Shown: positions 1-8,804, counted from the first letter of the stretch. The stretch is DNA of 64,000 nucleotides from Proteus terrae subsp. cibarius (GCF_011045835.1 NZ_CP047349.1:2170001-2234000); one strand, 5' to 3'. Numbers and translations: made by a program. Notes: a model not told the origin generated them from the sequence alone.

Positions 1-69
1 TTATCAACAAATAGGTAATCTAACGGTCTTATTTTGATGACCAAACATGAATAGTTAAAAGGGTATTTT

Positions 70-327
70 ATGTTTACTTCACAGCTCATGCTGGTCGGTT
101 ATGTGTTATTGGTAAGTCCTTGTGGAAATGATTCTTGTGATGCAGTTCCTGTTACAGAAACAATTTATACTAAAGATGAATGCACAACACGGCTTAACTA
201 CTTAAAACAAAAAAGACCGGACTTTATTATTTTCTGTGGAGAAGTCTTGAGAGATCCTGAAGTTACTGATGAAAATCCTTATCTCATCCCACCAGATAGT
301 GTAGACGACGTTTTCAAAGTTAAGTAA
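70..327 (+). CDS. Small hypothetical protein, DUF1482-like
   Basis: This 85-residue protein is not firmly recognised. It opens with a hydrophobic stretch (LMLVGYVLLVSP) followed by Cys-containing segments (PCGNDSCDA, DECTTRL, IIFCGEV) and an acidic C-terminus. A short hydrophobic start, a Cys-rich middle and a DECTTRL-like segment recall the small DUF1482 proteins found near prophage genes in enterobacteria, but this is a resemblance only. AAAAGGG lies 8 bases before the ATG and serves as ribosome binding site. It precedes a phage-type repressor on the same strand, which fits a prophage remnant. Confidence 0.5.
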   Translation: MFTSQLMLVGYVLLVSPCGNDSCDAVPVTETIYTKDECTTRLNYLKQKRPDFIIFCGEVLRDPEVTDENPYLIPPDSVDDVFKVK

Positions 328-437
328 TTAATTTATTCTTAATTTTATGATTAGGATAAAATACAATTTAATTTGTTTTCTTTTTACGATATACTCTTTG
401 TACTTGAATATGTAAGGACACGTATTAGGAGTCACTA

Positions 438-1130
438 ATGTCTATTGCGAAACGTACCAAAAATAAACGCATTGCGTTAGGTTTAACACAATCAGAACTT
501 GCTACTTTAGCAAGTACAACGCAGCAATCCATAGAACAGCTAGAAAGTGGTAAAACTAAACGTCCCCGTTTTTTACCTGAATTAGCAAAAGCATTAAATT
601 GTGATTTAGCTTGGCTACTCGAAGGTGAAGAACAACTCAATGTGAATTCTGAAATTCCGCCAGAGAATGAATGGCAACCAGTAAGCGAATGGGACAGTAA
701 TACCCCTTTAGGTGCTGATGAAGTGGAAATTCCCTATTTTAAAAGTATCGAACTCGCAGCGGGTGACGGTTGTTGTACAAACGAAGATCATAATGGATAT
801 AAATTGAGATTTTCAAAAAGCACATTACGCCGTTATGGCGCATCTTCTCAGAACGTTATTTGCTTTTCTGTTTATGGCGATAGTATGTCACCTGTTATTC
901 CAAATGGCTCAACAGTCACCGTTGATACAGGCAACACACGTATTGTCGATGGTGGCATTTATGCTATCGAACAAGATGCCTTATTTAGAATAAAACTGCT
1001 TTACCGTCAACCGGGCGGTAAATTGATTATACGTAGCTATAATAAAGACGAATTTCCTGATGAATCTGCGGAAACTGATTCTGTAAAAATTATGGGACGT
1101 ATTATCCATTGGTCAGTAATGGCTTGGTAA
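438..1130 (+). CDS. Phage-type XRE/S24 repressor
   Basis: A 230-residue CI/LexA-like transcription repressor. Residues 8-60 form a Cro/CI helix-turn-helix ([20 protein letters not shown]). The C-terminal half is an S24 peptidase-type domain with the serine nucleophile in GDSMSP and the lysine in RIKLLY. In this family RecA-stimulated self-cleavage occurs between the two domains; a cleavage role here is inferred from the intact Ser/Lys pair. TTAGGAG upstream of the ATG is a good ribosome binding site. No phage structural genes lie in the window, so it is either a prophage remnant or a domesticated regulator. Confidence 0.8.
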   Translation: MSIAKRTKNKRIALGLTQSELATLASTTQQSIEQLESGKTKRPRFLPELAKALNCDLAWLLEGEEQLNVNSEIPPENEWQPVSEWDSNTPLGADEVEIPYFKSIELAAGDGCCTNEDHNGYKLRFSKSTLRRYGASSQNVICFSVYGDSMSPVIPNGSTVTVDTGNTRIVDGGIYAIEQDALFRIKLLYRQPGGKLIIRSYNKDEFPDESAETDSVKIMGRIIHWSVMAW

Positions 1131-1151
1131 TCAATAAGCAAGGCAATAATT

Positions 1152-1778
1152 TCACAGTATAGAATTTTCAGTAACAACTTGTCCTTTAGATAATAAAACC
1201 GTTTTATCTGCTAGCGCTCTGATTTCACGAGGCTCATGAGTAACCATGATCATCGTTATTTCCTTAGATTTTAAGGAATCAATTAAATCCCAAAGCTGAT
1301 AACGTGTTTCCCAATCCAAACTCGAAAAAGGTTCATCCAGTAGTAAAAGTTTGGGTTGGCTAATAAGAGCTCTAGCCAATGCGACGCGTTGTTGCTCCCC
1401 TCCTGAAATTTGATGAGGATAACGTGTTGCGAGATGTGCAATTCCCATTTGCTCTAATATCGCCGTTTCTCTCTCCTTGCTTCGTTTCTGTTTTGCACCA
1501 TATTGTGCTAGCCATAAATTTTGTGTCACCGTCATAAATGGAAATAAATAAAGCCGCTGATTTAAATATCGACAAGAACGTAACCACACTGGTTGTTTAT
1601 TTATATTTTTATCTGCAAGGTAGATATCACCGGAGTATGAAGTATATCCAGCAATCGCATTTAAAAGCGTTGTTTTACCACTTCCAGATGTACCACTTAT
1701 TCCTAAGCATGTTCCTTTTTCTACTTTCAGTGAAATATCTTTTAATATACCCGTTGTTAATGAACGAATTTCTAGCAT
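1152..1778 (-). CDS. modC: Molybdate-type ABC transporter ATPase, short ModC
   Basis: ATPase subunit that would energise uptake through the adjacent ModB permease. Walker A is GTSGSGKTT, the signature is ISGGEQQRVALARAL, Walker B is LLLLDEPF and the switch histidine is in MVTHEP. At 208 residues it is only the nucleotide-binding domain; classical ModC (about 350 residues) has an extra C-terminal molybdate-binding (MOP/TOBE) domain that is absent here. The ATG at 1778 overlaps the end of modB by 7 bases, so the genes are translationally coupled; longer in-frame upstream starts run into modB. Tungstate or another oxyanion is possible as substrate. Confidence 0.75.
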   Translation of the reverse strand: MLEIRSLTTGILKDISLKVEKGTCLGISGTSGSGKTTLLNAIAGYTSYSGDIYLADKNINKQPVWLRSCRYLNQRLYLFPFMTVTQNLWLAQYGAKQKRSKERETAILEQMGIAHLATRYPHQISGGEQQRVALARALISQPKLLLLDEPFSSLDWETRYQLWDLIDSLKSKEITMIMVTHEPREIRALADKTVLLSKGQVVTENSIL

Positions 1779-2548
1779 GATCTTTTCCTTTCTCGCTGTA
1801 AACGATGTAACGCAAATAATAAAATAATCGCGATAGCGATAAGAATAAGTGCACAACCTATTGCCAGAGTGAAGTCTCCGCTGGCGATATTTAAATAAAT
1901 TGCCATTGGTAACGTTTCTGTTTTTAATCTTGTTGCACCAGCTAACATTAACGTAGCGCCAAATTCACCTAAGGCTCTAGAAAATGCAATGATACTTCCA
2001 CTCATTAGAGCAGCCCAACACAGTGGGATTTCAATCAGGAAAAATGTTTTTGTTGGTGTTAATCCTAGATTTTGCGCAGTTTGAATATAAGCAGGATCAA
2101 CTGATTTAAAAGCAGAGAGGCTATTTCTCATAATAATCGCGCTAGCGACATAAGTTTGGGCAATAATAATACCCAATGGTGAAAAGAGAGAGCGAGATAA
2201 TTCAGGAAAAACTCCTGTTAAAGGCCCTTGATTTCCTAACAATAATAATAATCCGATACCGATAACTAATGGAGGAGTCACCAAGGGTAAATCTAATAAT
2301 GCATCAATAAAACGATGTCCTTTAAAAGGAATTCTTGCCATTGCCCACGCTGCTGGCACACCTAGGATAATAGCCAAACATAAAGAAGTTAACGCTGTAC
2401 TAAGTGACATACCAATAGCAAAATGGAATTCAGGATCAGTAATAACTTGACTCAATTCAACATAAGAAAGTTGGCATATTAGTGCAATTAGCGATCCTAA
2501 GATCAGAAATAACAACAAAAAAAGTGGAATTAATGCCCATCGAAACAC
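1772..2548 (-). CDS. modB: Molybdate-type ABC transporter permease
   Basis: Inner-membrane permease of 258 residues with five or six hydrophobic segments and the binding-protein-dependent transport signature near ALGEFGATLMLAGATRLKT, which contacts the ATPase. It lies between modA and modC in the order expected of an oxyanion importer. Its start is about 100 bases below modA with a strong terminator-like hairpin in between, so modBC are probably expressed at a lower level than the binding protein. Confidence 0.85.
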   Translation of the reverse strand: MFRWALIPLFLLLFLILGSLIALICQLSYVELSQVITDPEFHFAIGMSLSTALTSLCLAIILGVPAAWAMARIPFKGHRFIDALLDLPLVTPPLVIGIGLLLLLGNQGPLTGVFPELSRSLFSPLGIIIAQTYVASAIIMRNSLSAFKSVDPAYIQTAQNLGLTPTKTFFLIEIPLCWAALMSGSIIAFSRALGEFGATLMLAGATRLKTETLPMAIYLNIASGDFTLAIGCALILIAIAIILLFALHRLQRERKRSC

Positions 2549-2592
2549 GTTACTTCCTTTTTAAGATAGATATTTATTTTGCTGTAATAATG

Positions 2593-2618
2593 AAAAAAGC
2601 CACCAGTGAGTTGGTGGC
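2593..2618 (-). terminator. Hairpin with T-run between modA and modB
   Basis: On the minus strand GCCACCA pairs with TGGTGGC around a short loop and is followed by six Ts. This is a rho-independent terminator form directly below modA; partial read-through would give excess binding protein over modBC. Confidence 0.75.
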
Positions 2619-2647
2619 GAAAAAACACAATTTATGTGAGAAAAAAT

Positions 2648-3403
2648 CTATGGTTTCGAAATTACAGGAAGAAAACCATAATCAGTAAAAGCCTTTATCC
2701 CTTCAGCTCGCGTAAAATAATCAGCAAGTAATTGTGCTTCTTTTGGATTTGCTGATGTTTTTAAAACAGCAAGTGTTGCCACTTCTTCTGGACTGCCCTC
2801 AGGAACTGGAAGTAAAACAAGTTTATCTTGGTTTTTCATTGCATCTGCATATCCAATAATGGCGGCATCCACTTCCCCATTTAATAAATACATAAGCAAT
2901 TGTTTAATCGTTGCAGTGCGCACAACAACTTTATCACGTAATTTATTGCCTTGACCTGACGCATCAATGAGTTGCTCGCCACTTTTTCCTAACGCGATAG
3001 CTTTAGCATCACCCATTCCTAGTTTTAATGAGCTATTCGCAAGATCTTCTAGTGTTTTAATATCACCCACTTTATCTTTACGCACAGCAATAACTGGAAT
3101 ATGACGAACAATAGAATACTGATTAACGACTTGGCCTTCTTTATCTAACTTTTCCACATAATCTTGTGAACCAGGAAAGAATAAATCCCCCTGCTTAGTT
3201 AAATTAAAGCGTGTTAATATTTGACCTGAACCGCCATATTCAATAGTAACTTTATTTCCTGTCTCTTTTTCAAATACACTTACAATTTGCTCTACGGGTT
3301 GTTTTAACCCAGCTCCAGCATAAAGATGAAGCTCGGTTGCAAATGTATTATGACAAATTAATCCTAATGCTAGTCCTAAACCAGCAAGCAATTGGCGTTT
3401 CAT
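2648..3403 (-). CDS. modA: Molybdate/tungstate ABC transporter substrate-binding protein
   Basis: Periplasmic solute-binding protein of 251 residues. A signal peptide (about residues 1-22, ending NTFA) precedes a type II periplasmic binding fold with the ModA-family start (LHLYAGAGLKQPVEQIVSVFEK) and the YGGSGQ segment that helps bind the oxyanion. The downstream modB and modC complete the importer. A ModE-like palindrome just upstream of the ATG suggests repression when molybdate is plentiful. Specificity between molybdate, tungstate and other oxyanions cannot be read from sequence. Confidence 0.8.
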   Translation of the reverse strand: MKRQLLAGLGLALGLICHNTFATELHLYAGAGLKQPVEQIVSVFEKETGNKVTIEYGGSGQILTRFNLTKQGDLFFPGSQDYVEKLDKEGQVVNQYSIVRHIPVIAVRKDKVGDIKTLEDLANSSLKLGMGDAKAIALGKSGEQLIDASGQGNKLRDKVVVRTATIKQLLMYLLNGEVDAAIIGYADAMKNQDKLVLLPVPEGSPEEVATLAVLKTSANPKEAQLLADYFTRAEGIKAFTDYGFLPVISKP

Positions 3404-3421
3404 AAATGTGGAGACCCTAAC

Positions 3422-3451
3422 TATCGTTATATAATTTTTTATATAATGTAT
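3422..3451. promoter_or_regulatory. ModE-box-like operator upstream of modA
   Basis: An imperfect palindrome, TATCGTTATATA then six bases then TATATAATG, lies 19-48 bases upstream of the modA ATG. It matches the arrangement of the known ModE site (CGTTATAT with an inverted TATATAACG half). Assignment rests on pattern and on position before a molybdate-type operon. Confidence 0.6.
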
Positions 3452-3627
3452 GATGTGACAGTTTAAGGCAAGAGGCTCATATAAAAAAAGAGAAAAATGT
3501 TAACAACATATCATTTTTATCTTTTTCTTTATGTGTAAGCTTTACAAAGAAAACTACTCAAAATAAATGCTTCAAATATTTTATTTTTATCAGAGATAAG
3601 TAGATCTTAAATTAGCAGTTTGCCGAC

Positions 3628-3652
3628 AAATCCTCGCTTTCACGAGGATTTT
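3628..3652. terminator. Hairpin below the SorC-family gene
   Basis: AAATCCTCG pairs with CGAGGATTT around a six-base loop immediately below the stop codon of the leftward regulator gene; it probably ends that transcript. Confidence 0.55.
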
Positions 3653-3656
3653 ATTA

Positions 3657-4640
3657 CTAATTATCTAGCTCTAATAATGCCAACGCTGTCACTTCATCAA
3701 TCACAATATCAGTGGCGTAACCTCCTTTTATCGCCCCTATTGTTGCCTGAATATTTTCCACGCCACCTGCAATAAAAAGTCGCTGTGTTATTTGTCTTAA
3801 TTGAGCAAGGCTTATTCCCATAATCCTAAGATCAATATCAGAAACCAAAGGATTACCTTGCGCATCATAAAAACGCCCACAAATTACACCAACAGCACCC
3901 AAATCACGATATTGAGCCATTTCACTACTCGTTAAAACCCCCGTTGTTACCAGAGGATTGTCATCGCATGTATTACCCACGACAAACAGAGCTTTATTAC
4001 ACTGATTTAGCGCTGAAAAATTACGCCTAATAATGGGCTCAGCTTGGAGTTCCATTGCTAGGCGTGCGCTAGACACCACCGCAGGTACATGTAAATTAAT
4101 ACTGCACCCTGATAACTTGTTTGCGATTAACGCGGCTGCTTCTGTTGTTTTAAAATCAGGTTGTGGTGCCACGGCACCTATCATTTGTAATACTGTGATA
4201 TTTTTTAATGACTTGGGTGGAAGATAATTACCCAATTTATAAATTGTTCGTCCCCAAGCAACACCTAAAATATCATCGTCATTAATTATCTGAGAAAGAT
4301 ACATCGCTCCTGCTTTCGCTAATCTTTCTCTGTTCATATTTAAAGTATGTTGCGATTTATTCTTTTCTTCATCAGGCAAAATAAGCACATTATTAAGATC
4401 GAATTTTGCTTTTATTCTTATGGCATAATCAATCGTAGAAAATACTGATGAATCCAAGTTAATATTTACGAATCCTTTTTCTCTAGCTAGATGCAAATAT
4501 TTCACTACAGTGACACGAGAAACACCCATTATATTTGCAACTTCACTTTGGCTGAGTCCGTCCTGATAGTAAAGCCATGCAGCATAGAGAACGGGATCAT
4601 TATCAAATAAACTCGCGTTTTTTAGCGAATTATTATCCAT
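3657..4640 (-). CDS. SorC/DeoR-family transcriptional regulator
   Basis: A 327-residue sugar-responsive regulator. The N-terminus is a helix-turn-helix (YYQDGLSQSEVANIMGVSRVTVVKYLHLAREKG); the rest is the SorC effector-binding domain, with GVAWGRTIYKL and a terminal IAGGVENIQATIGAIKGGYATDIVIDE segment typical of the family and probably binding a sugar phosphate. The ATG at 4640 is preferred over a GTG four codons upstream because GGGG lies at suitable spacing. No sugar operon adjoins it, so its target is unknown; it may act at a distance. Confidence 0.8.
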   Translation of the reverse strand: MDNNSLKNASLFDNDPVLYAAWLYYQDGLSQSEVANIMGVSRVTVVKYLHLAREKGFVNINLDSSVFSTIDYAIRIKAKFDLNNVLILPDEEKNKSQHTLNMNRERLAKAGAMYLSQIINDDDILGVAWGRTIYKLGNYLPPKSLKNITVLQMIGAVAPQPDFKTTEAAALIANKLSGCSINLHVPAVVSSARLAMELQAEPIIRRNFSALNQCNKALFVVGNTCDDNPLVTTGVLTSSEMAQYRDLGAVGVICGRFYDAQGNPLVSDIDLRIMGISLAQLRQITQRLFIAGGVENIQATIGAIKGGYATDIVIDEVTALALLELDN

Positions 4641-4652
4641 TTTAAACCCCAC

Positions 4653-5011
4653 AAATTTTTATAAATCTTATGACTAATTAATTTATTTTATATTAGAGAT
4701 ATTATTGAAGATAAAAATGCCTTTGGCAAAATTAAGTCTTATAACACAAATAGATACATTTCATTAATCTACTAATAATATCGGCACCCTGATATTTTTC
4801 TTTACTACAAGAACCTTATAATACGTAAAAAGCCCTTAATAATGCCGTAAACAGTTCATATCGAGAAAGTTTTTTTTGAAAATGCAGTTTTATTTTGCTA
4901 AAAATAAAAATATTAGCTTTAAGTTTTAAAAAGTTTTATTTTGATAAAATTAAAATAACCCAATCCTTATTGTTGCTATGAAAAATCAAATTAATTTTAA
5001 CAGGAAAAAGA
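4653..5011. other. AT-rich divergent intergenic region
   Basis: About 360 bases between the leftward SorC-family regulator and rightward cutA. It should hold both promoters. I see no open reading frame, clear operator or strong hairpin, only A/T runs. Confidence 0.5.
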
Positions 5012-5320
5012 ATGATAATTGCATACTCTACAGCACCAAATGAAACAATCGCTAATGAAATTGCTCACTACCTCATCAATGCGAAACTTGCTGCTTGTGT
5101 AAATTTAATCCCTCAAGTCAAATCTATTTATTATTGGAATAATGAAATTATTGAAGATAATGAAATACTTATGATGATAAAATCTGAAAAGAGTAAACAG
5201 CAAAACTTAATTGATACTCTTGTCGAAATACATCCTTACGATATTCCTGAAGTAATTATAATACCGATTGAAAATAGTTTTAAAGGTTATCTTAATTGGA
5301 TCCATACATCCTTGAATTAA
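5012..5320 (+). CDS. cutA: CutA1-family divalent ion tolerance protein
   Basis: A 102-residue protein with the CutA1 core: AHYLINAKLAACVNLIPQVKSIYYWNNEI, then ILMMIKSEKSKQQ and HPYDIPEVIIIPI. CutA1 proteins form stable trimers with a ferredoxin-like fold and have been linked to copper tolerance in E. coli, although the molecular role is unsettled. An AGGAAAAAG ribosome binding site precedes the ATG. It is a single gene without an operon partner. Confidence 0.85.
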   Translation: MIIAYSTAPNETIANEIAHYLINAKLAACVNLIPQVKSIYYWNNEIIEDNEILMMIKSEKSKQQNLIDTLVEIHPYDIPEVIIIPIENSFKGYLNWIHTSLN

Positions 5321-5710
5321 AACAATGTTAAATTTTTAGTGAGGCTTCTTTTTTAATATTTTTTCAAAAATATAATAATAAATTGTAAATAAAATCATCT
5401 TATTCCATCTCAATTATTAGACAAGTAACTTATTGTTAATGTTAAATTAAACTTCTTATTTTAAATTAATACAGGTATTTTAAATATACTTTACAATAAA
5501 AATAATTTTAATTTTGGCCAGTAACAATACAGATGGTTAATTAAATATAAACAGAAGATTATTTATTTTATTGGTATGAATATATTTTAAATATATATAG
5601 GTTAAATAGCTTTTAATGCTAAATTAATAAACTTACCAACATCTTATTCTTTTTATTTTCTGTTATAATAAACGGGCTTTCTCTAAATTACATACAAAAA
5701 GGAGTGAGTT
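5321..5710. other. AT-rich intergenic region
   Basis: About 390 bases, very AT-rich with runs of ATATATA, between cutA and the small basic gene. No supported reading frame, repeat or strong terminator was seen. Confidence 0.5.
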
Positions 5711-5944
5711 GTGAAAACAAACAGAGTCGCAAGACGTATTTTAGGTTTACCTTATAATTTAAGTCGGTCTAAAAGGAAAGTGCGTTTTTCCATTATTGCC
5801 TCTACAAATGCTGAAAATATACCTGCTGAGTTAAAAAATTCAGCTAAAGTCTGTTTAAAACAGGATTTCAGAAAGAAAGCAGAGCACAAGCGTGTCTATA
5901 TGAAGTTAATAGATGCTTATCCAGAGTATCTTGCAACCAATTAA
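5711..5944 (+). CDS. Small basic hypothetical protein
   Basis: A 77-residue, strongly basic protein (RVARRILGLPYNLSRSKRKVR near the start; KQDFRKKAEHKRVYMKLIDAYPEY near the end) with no membrane segment or recognised domain. AAAAGGAGTGAG just before the start is a strong ribosome binding site; the start codon is GTG. The charge could suit nucleic-acid or ribosome association, but that is speculation. A bidirectional hairpin at 6018-6044 follows. Confidence 0.6.
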   Translation: MKTNRVARRILGLPYNLSRSKRKVRFSIIASTNAENIPAELKNSAKVCLKQDFRKKAEHKRVYMKLIDAYPEYLATN

Positions 5945-6017
5945 TATGGTTATACGCCAACGCTATTTGATAAATATTTTTGTTTTCAGTTTATATACTT
6001 AAAATATTAAAAATAGC

Positions 6018-6044
6018 ATATCCCTTACGTTACGTAAGGGATAT
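6018..6044. terminator. Bidirectional hairpin between convergent genes
   Basis: ATATCCCTTACG pairs with CGTAAGGGATAT around a three-base loop. T-rich sequence follows on both strands. It separates the rightward basic-protein gene from the leftward nucleotidyltransferase pair. Confidence 0.7.
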
Positions 6045-6072
6045 TAGTTTTCTAGGCTAGTTTATTTTCCCA

Positions 6073-7125
6073 CTATTTATAAAGCTCTTTTCTTATATTT
6101 ATAAGTGCAACCTCCGCGATTGAAGGATCAATTTCATCAGGCAATGTGCTTAGTTGAAATGTATTCTCAATATTCTTGATAAGAGTTTTACTACGCTCTA
6201 ATAATTCATCATAACTAAACTGACCGGCTTTAATTGCTAATAACTCATCTCGATTATCACACCAAACCTTTACTTTCCCTTCTTGTGCGATCCCCAATGC
6301 AATATAGAGTAATCTAAAGGTATGCATCATATTTTTACTGTCGTAACTTCGCCCATGATCGATATTTTGTTGGTAACGAACATTATTACGCTGCTCAACC
6401 CACTGCCAATATTCATGATATTGTTTTCGATATGCGCTATAACCTTCTTTATTAAAACTAAGATAACCTTCTAGTTTTGCTATTTTAGAAATACTGCTTA
6501 GCAGTACATCATTAGCACTTTCTTTTTTTATTATTCCTTGATAATTCGCTTTATCATCATAATAAATTGCATAAATATCTTGAGCATGGGCAAGTTTTGT
6601 TAATCCAATATGTTCTTGTTTCCAATGTCGATTCTCTAACCAAGTATTGATTAAAATTGTTTTTCCGTCTTCAATCACATAACAAAAGTCGAGAATAGTT
6701 TTTAATGTTTTTTCAATTGGATTTACTATTTTTTTATTTAGTCCCTGAGCTTTTTTAATTTGGCCTTGCGCATAGTGCACAAATGTTTGAATACATGTTT
6801 TAGACAAAAACCACTCTGGCTTTATTAATGACATTAAAGGGTGTCTATAGATAACCACATGTTCAGGTGAATTAAGTAGCTCTAAAATATTAGGATTAGA
6901 TGCACACAATAGTTCTATAAATCGTCCTAGTTCATAATAAACGATATCATTGGTTTCATTACTGACTTGCGGTGTGTATTCCAACCCATAAAAAAGATCT
7001 TTAGGGAGATAAAATATGCCTTTAATATCCGTATCTGATGTTTCCGTCGCAAGGTTATGAGAACGACTTCCAGAGATACTTTCAAATAAAAGGTAAGGCT
7101 TTATATCTTCAATGGTCAGTTTCAT
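6073..7125 (-). CDS. RlaP-like DNA polymerase beta-family nucleotidyltransferase (second of a pair)
   Basis: A 350-residue protein whose N-terminus carries the polymerase-beta nucleotidyltransferase signature: ISGSRSHNLATETSDTDIKGIF, i.e. a GS motif followed by the D-x-D metal-binding pair. Length and the segment after the catalytic core match the PF10127 family (RlaP), which comparative genomics has linked to RNA repair. No rtcB or rtcA lies nearby. The start overlaps the end of the upstream paralogue by 17 bases, so the two are coupled. Substrate (RNA, tRNA or protein) is unknown. Confidence 0.7.
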   Translation of the reverse strand: MKLTIEDIKPYLLFESISGSRSHNLATETSDTDIKGIFYLPKDLFYGLEYTPQVSNETNDIVYYELGRFIELLCASNPNILELLNSPEHVVIYRHPLMSLIKPEWFLSKTCIQTFVHYAQGQIKKAQGLNKKIVNPIEKTLKTILDFCYVIEDGKTILINTWLENRHWKQEHIGLTKLAHAQDIYAIYYDDKANYQGIIKKESANDVLLSSISKIAKLEGYLSFNKEGYSAYRKQYHEYWQWVEQRNNVRYQQNIDHGRSYDSKNMMHTFRLLYIALGIAQEGKVKVWCDNRDELLAIKAGQFSYDELLERSKTLIKNIENTFQLSTLPDEIDPSIAEVALINIRKELYK

Positions 7126-7888
7126 CTAATTTCTTCCTAAACCAATTATTTAAAATATCATTATCTGGCACTGTTCTTTTTGCTAATTGAACATTTGTCT
7201 CTTGCCATAAAGAAATCACTAAATATTGCATCGCATCTGTTGGGATCCAAGTAAAATGCTCATTTTTATCTGATTTAAATTCTACTAGCTCTTTGATGGC
7301 TTTTTGTTCTTCAACAGTTAAAATTTTTATCAGCTTATCCAATTCCATAGGCGGAATATCACCCGTTTTTACTGTCCAATAAGCGGATAAAAGAGAACGC
7401 AGCATATAGAACCATTTTTTTAATTTTATTGGCGCTACACTAATCTCACTCTTTGAGTTATTTTCAGGAGAATATCCACTTACAACTTTAGCGATTCCTC
7501 GGTAATGGTGAACAATCACTTTGGGTTGATAATAGAGTTTTGCAAGCTCAAACAATTCCTTTTGGGCATTAGGATATTGTTGATAAATTATCGGTGATTG
7601 GAGCCACTCTAATAATATACAGTTCGATTTACGTAATAAATGCAGTGCCTTAGTAATATCCCAAGCACCAACATCAAACCAACTGTTTTCTATCCATTCT
7701 AAGGTTTCTTTAGGTTTATCGATAGAAAGATAGGCATTGCGAGGGCGTATAAAAATCCCCCTCACATCATAATCACTATCTGTTGAGGCAAATCCCCAAG
7801 CTCGGCTACCACTTTCTGCAACATAAAGTAATTTAACTTGATGCTCTTGTTCTATTTGCGGTAATTTTTTTAATATCACATTATGCAT
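7109..7888 (-). CDS. RlaP-like DNA polymerase beta-family nucleotidyltransferase (first of a pair)
   Basis: A 259-residue paralogue of the downstream gene. The active-site signature is ESGSRAWGFASTDSDYDVRGIFIR, with GS and the D-x-D pair intact. A helical C-terminal region (LKKWFYMLRSLLSAYW...) follows, as in PF10127 proteins. It is the first gene of a two-gene leftward operon. Two catalytically intact paralogues in tandem suggest a heteromer or two related substrates, which is inference. General assignment as a nucleotidyltransferase is secure; the RNA-repair link comes from the family only. Confidence 0.72.
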   Translation of the reverse strand: MHNVILKKLPQIEQEHQVKLLYVAESGSRAWGFASTDSDYDVRGIFIRPRNAYLSIDKPKETLEWIENSWFDVGAWDITKALHLLRKSNCILLEWLQSPIIYQQYPNAQKELFELAKLYYQPKVIVHHYRGIAKVVSGYSPENNSKSEISVAPIKLKKWFYMLRSLLSAYWTVKTGDIPPMELDKLIKILTVEEQKAIKELVEFKSDKNEHFTWIPTDAMQYLVISLWQETNVQLAKRTVPDNDILNNWFRKKLDETDH

Positions 7889-8034
7889 GATGTCCTTATC
7901 TCCTTATTTGTGATTTTTTCACTAATTTACATCTCAACGTTAATATTCTATGGTTATAACACAGACATAAGCCAATACAAACTTAGTCAAATTCCCATTT
8001 TATCCATGTGTAATTAGGTGGTTTATAAATTAAA

Positions 8035-8628
8035 ATGATAACCTCACAACAAGCACAAGATATCGTTCTTAATCATTGTCATTCATCACATTGTGGTGAG
8101 CGGTTTGCTATTTATTTTTGTGAGTTATCGCCTAAGCAAGACTTTTGGATAATCCGTTGTAACTCTGAGTGTTATGTTATTTATAATCAACCAGAACATT
8201 GTTATGTTGGTGTAAATGCCTATTTAGTGGATACCTTTACGGGTAAAATTGATACCGTTGGCAGTGGAGAAAGTGTCGAGGATTTTCTGCAAGATATCTA
8301 CGATGCCAAAGCCGCTGGCAGTCAGTTTTATCTTCTTCGCCCTACCTTTTCTAAAGAAAACAAAATCGCATTACTTAATTTAAAACAATGGTTAGGATAC
8401 GGATATACCGACACCGTTAATTTACTCACTATTAGTAGAAATTGGTTTACTGGTAAACGCCGCCATTTACAACATATACAAGCATTATTAAATAAGCGTA
8501 ATATTGAAACTGAAATTGTTCTCGTGGATAAAATCGAGCATGCCATTATTGTCGATAATAGTATATGGTTTGAAGAGGATATTATAAAAGAATTAAGGAA
8601 GGCTATTAGGAATGAGAATTCATGCTAA
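8035..8628 (+). CDS. Two-domain hypothetical protein (Imm35/YrhB-like plus L7/L12-C-like)
   Basis: A 197-residue protein. Its first half resembles YrhB/Imm35 small proteins: a MITSQQAQDIVLNH start and the TGKIDTVGSGESVEDFLQDIY segment, comparable to DKDSGEIHSLGTAKPLEEYL in YrhB. Residues of about 105-165 (KIALLNLKQWLGYGYTDTVNLL...HIQALLNKRNIETEIVLVD) follow the alpha-beta pattern of the ribosomal L7/L12 C-terminal domain. Both are by-eye resemblances. No toxin partner is adjacent. Its TAA stop overlaps the ATG of a 27-residue hydrophobic peptide. Confidence 0.6.
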   Translation: MITSQQAQDIVLNHCHSSHCGERFAIYFCELSPKQDFWIIRCNSECYVIYNQPEHCYVGVNAYLVDTFTGKIDTVGSGESVEDFLQDIYDAKAAGSQFYLLRPTFSKENKIALLNLKQWLGYGYTDTVNLLTISRNWFTGKRRHLQHIQALLNKRNIETEIVLVDKIEHAIIVDNSIWFEEDIIKELRKAIRNENSC

Positions 8629-8711
8629 TGAATTTAATTACTATTATTTCTAATATATTAAGTTTATTAGGTATAATACCAAATATTATTTTTCGTTATT
8701 TATCGCCATAA
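8628..8711 (+). CDS. 27-residue hydrophobic peptide, coupled to the upstream gene
   Basis: A short reading frame of 28 codons including stop, starting in a TAATG overlap with the preceding gene. The product (MNLITIISNILSLLG, then IIPNIIFRYLSP) is almost entirely hydrophobic, long enough for one membrane helix. Stop-start overlap and an immediately following terminator argue for translation. Function is unknown; small hydrophobic peptides of this kind can be membrane-protein regulators or toxins. Confidence 0.4.
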   Translation: MNLITIISNILSLLGIIPNIIFRYLSP

Positions 8712-8720
8712 TATTTTAGA

Positions 8721-8756
8721 AGCCACCAGTAACTTACTGATGGCTCTTGGTTTTTT
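8721..8756 (+). terminator. Terminator at the chromosomal side of the island array
   Basis: AGCCACCAGTAA pairs with TTACTGATGGCT (one mismatch) and is followed, after CTTGG, by TTTTTT. It ends the rightward transcript. In the ancestral arrangement it would also have lain downstream of guaA. Confidence 0.7.
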
Positions 8757-8789
8757 AACCTTTATCAACTATTGCTGATAAACGTTATT

Positions 8790-8804
8790 TTATTCCCACT
8801 CGAT
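8790..8804. other. Attachment-site copy 1 (displaced guaA 3' end)
   Basis: TTATTCCCACTCGAT. On the minus strand it reads ATC-GAG-TGG-GAA-TAA, the IEWE-stop end of GuaA, differing at one base from the living guaA end at 33606-33620. The sequence to its left is chromosomal, so this is the outer boundary of the integrated DNA. Confidence 0.8.
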
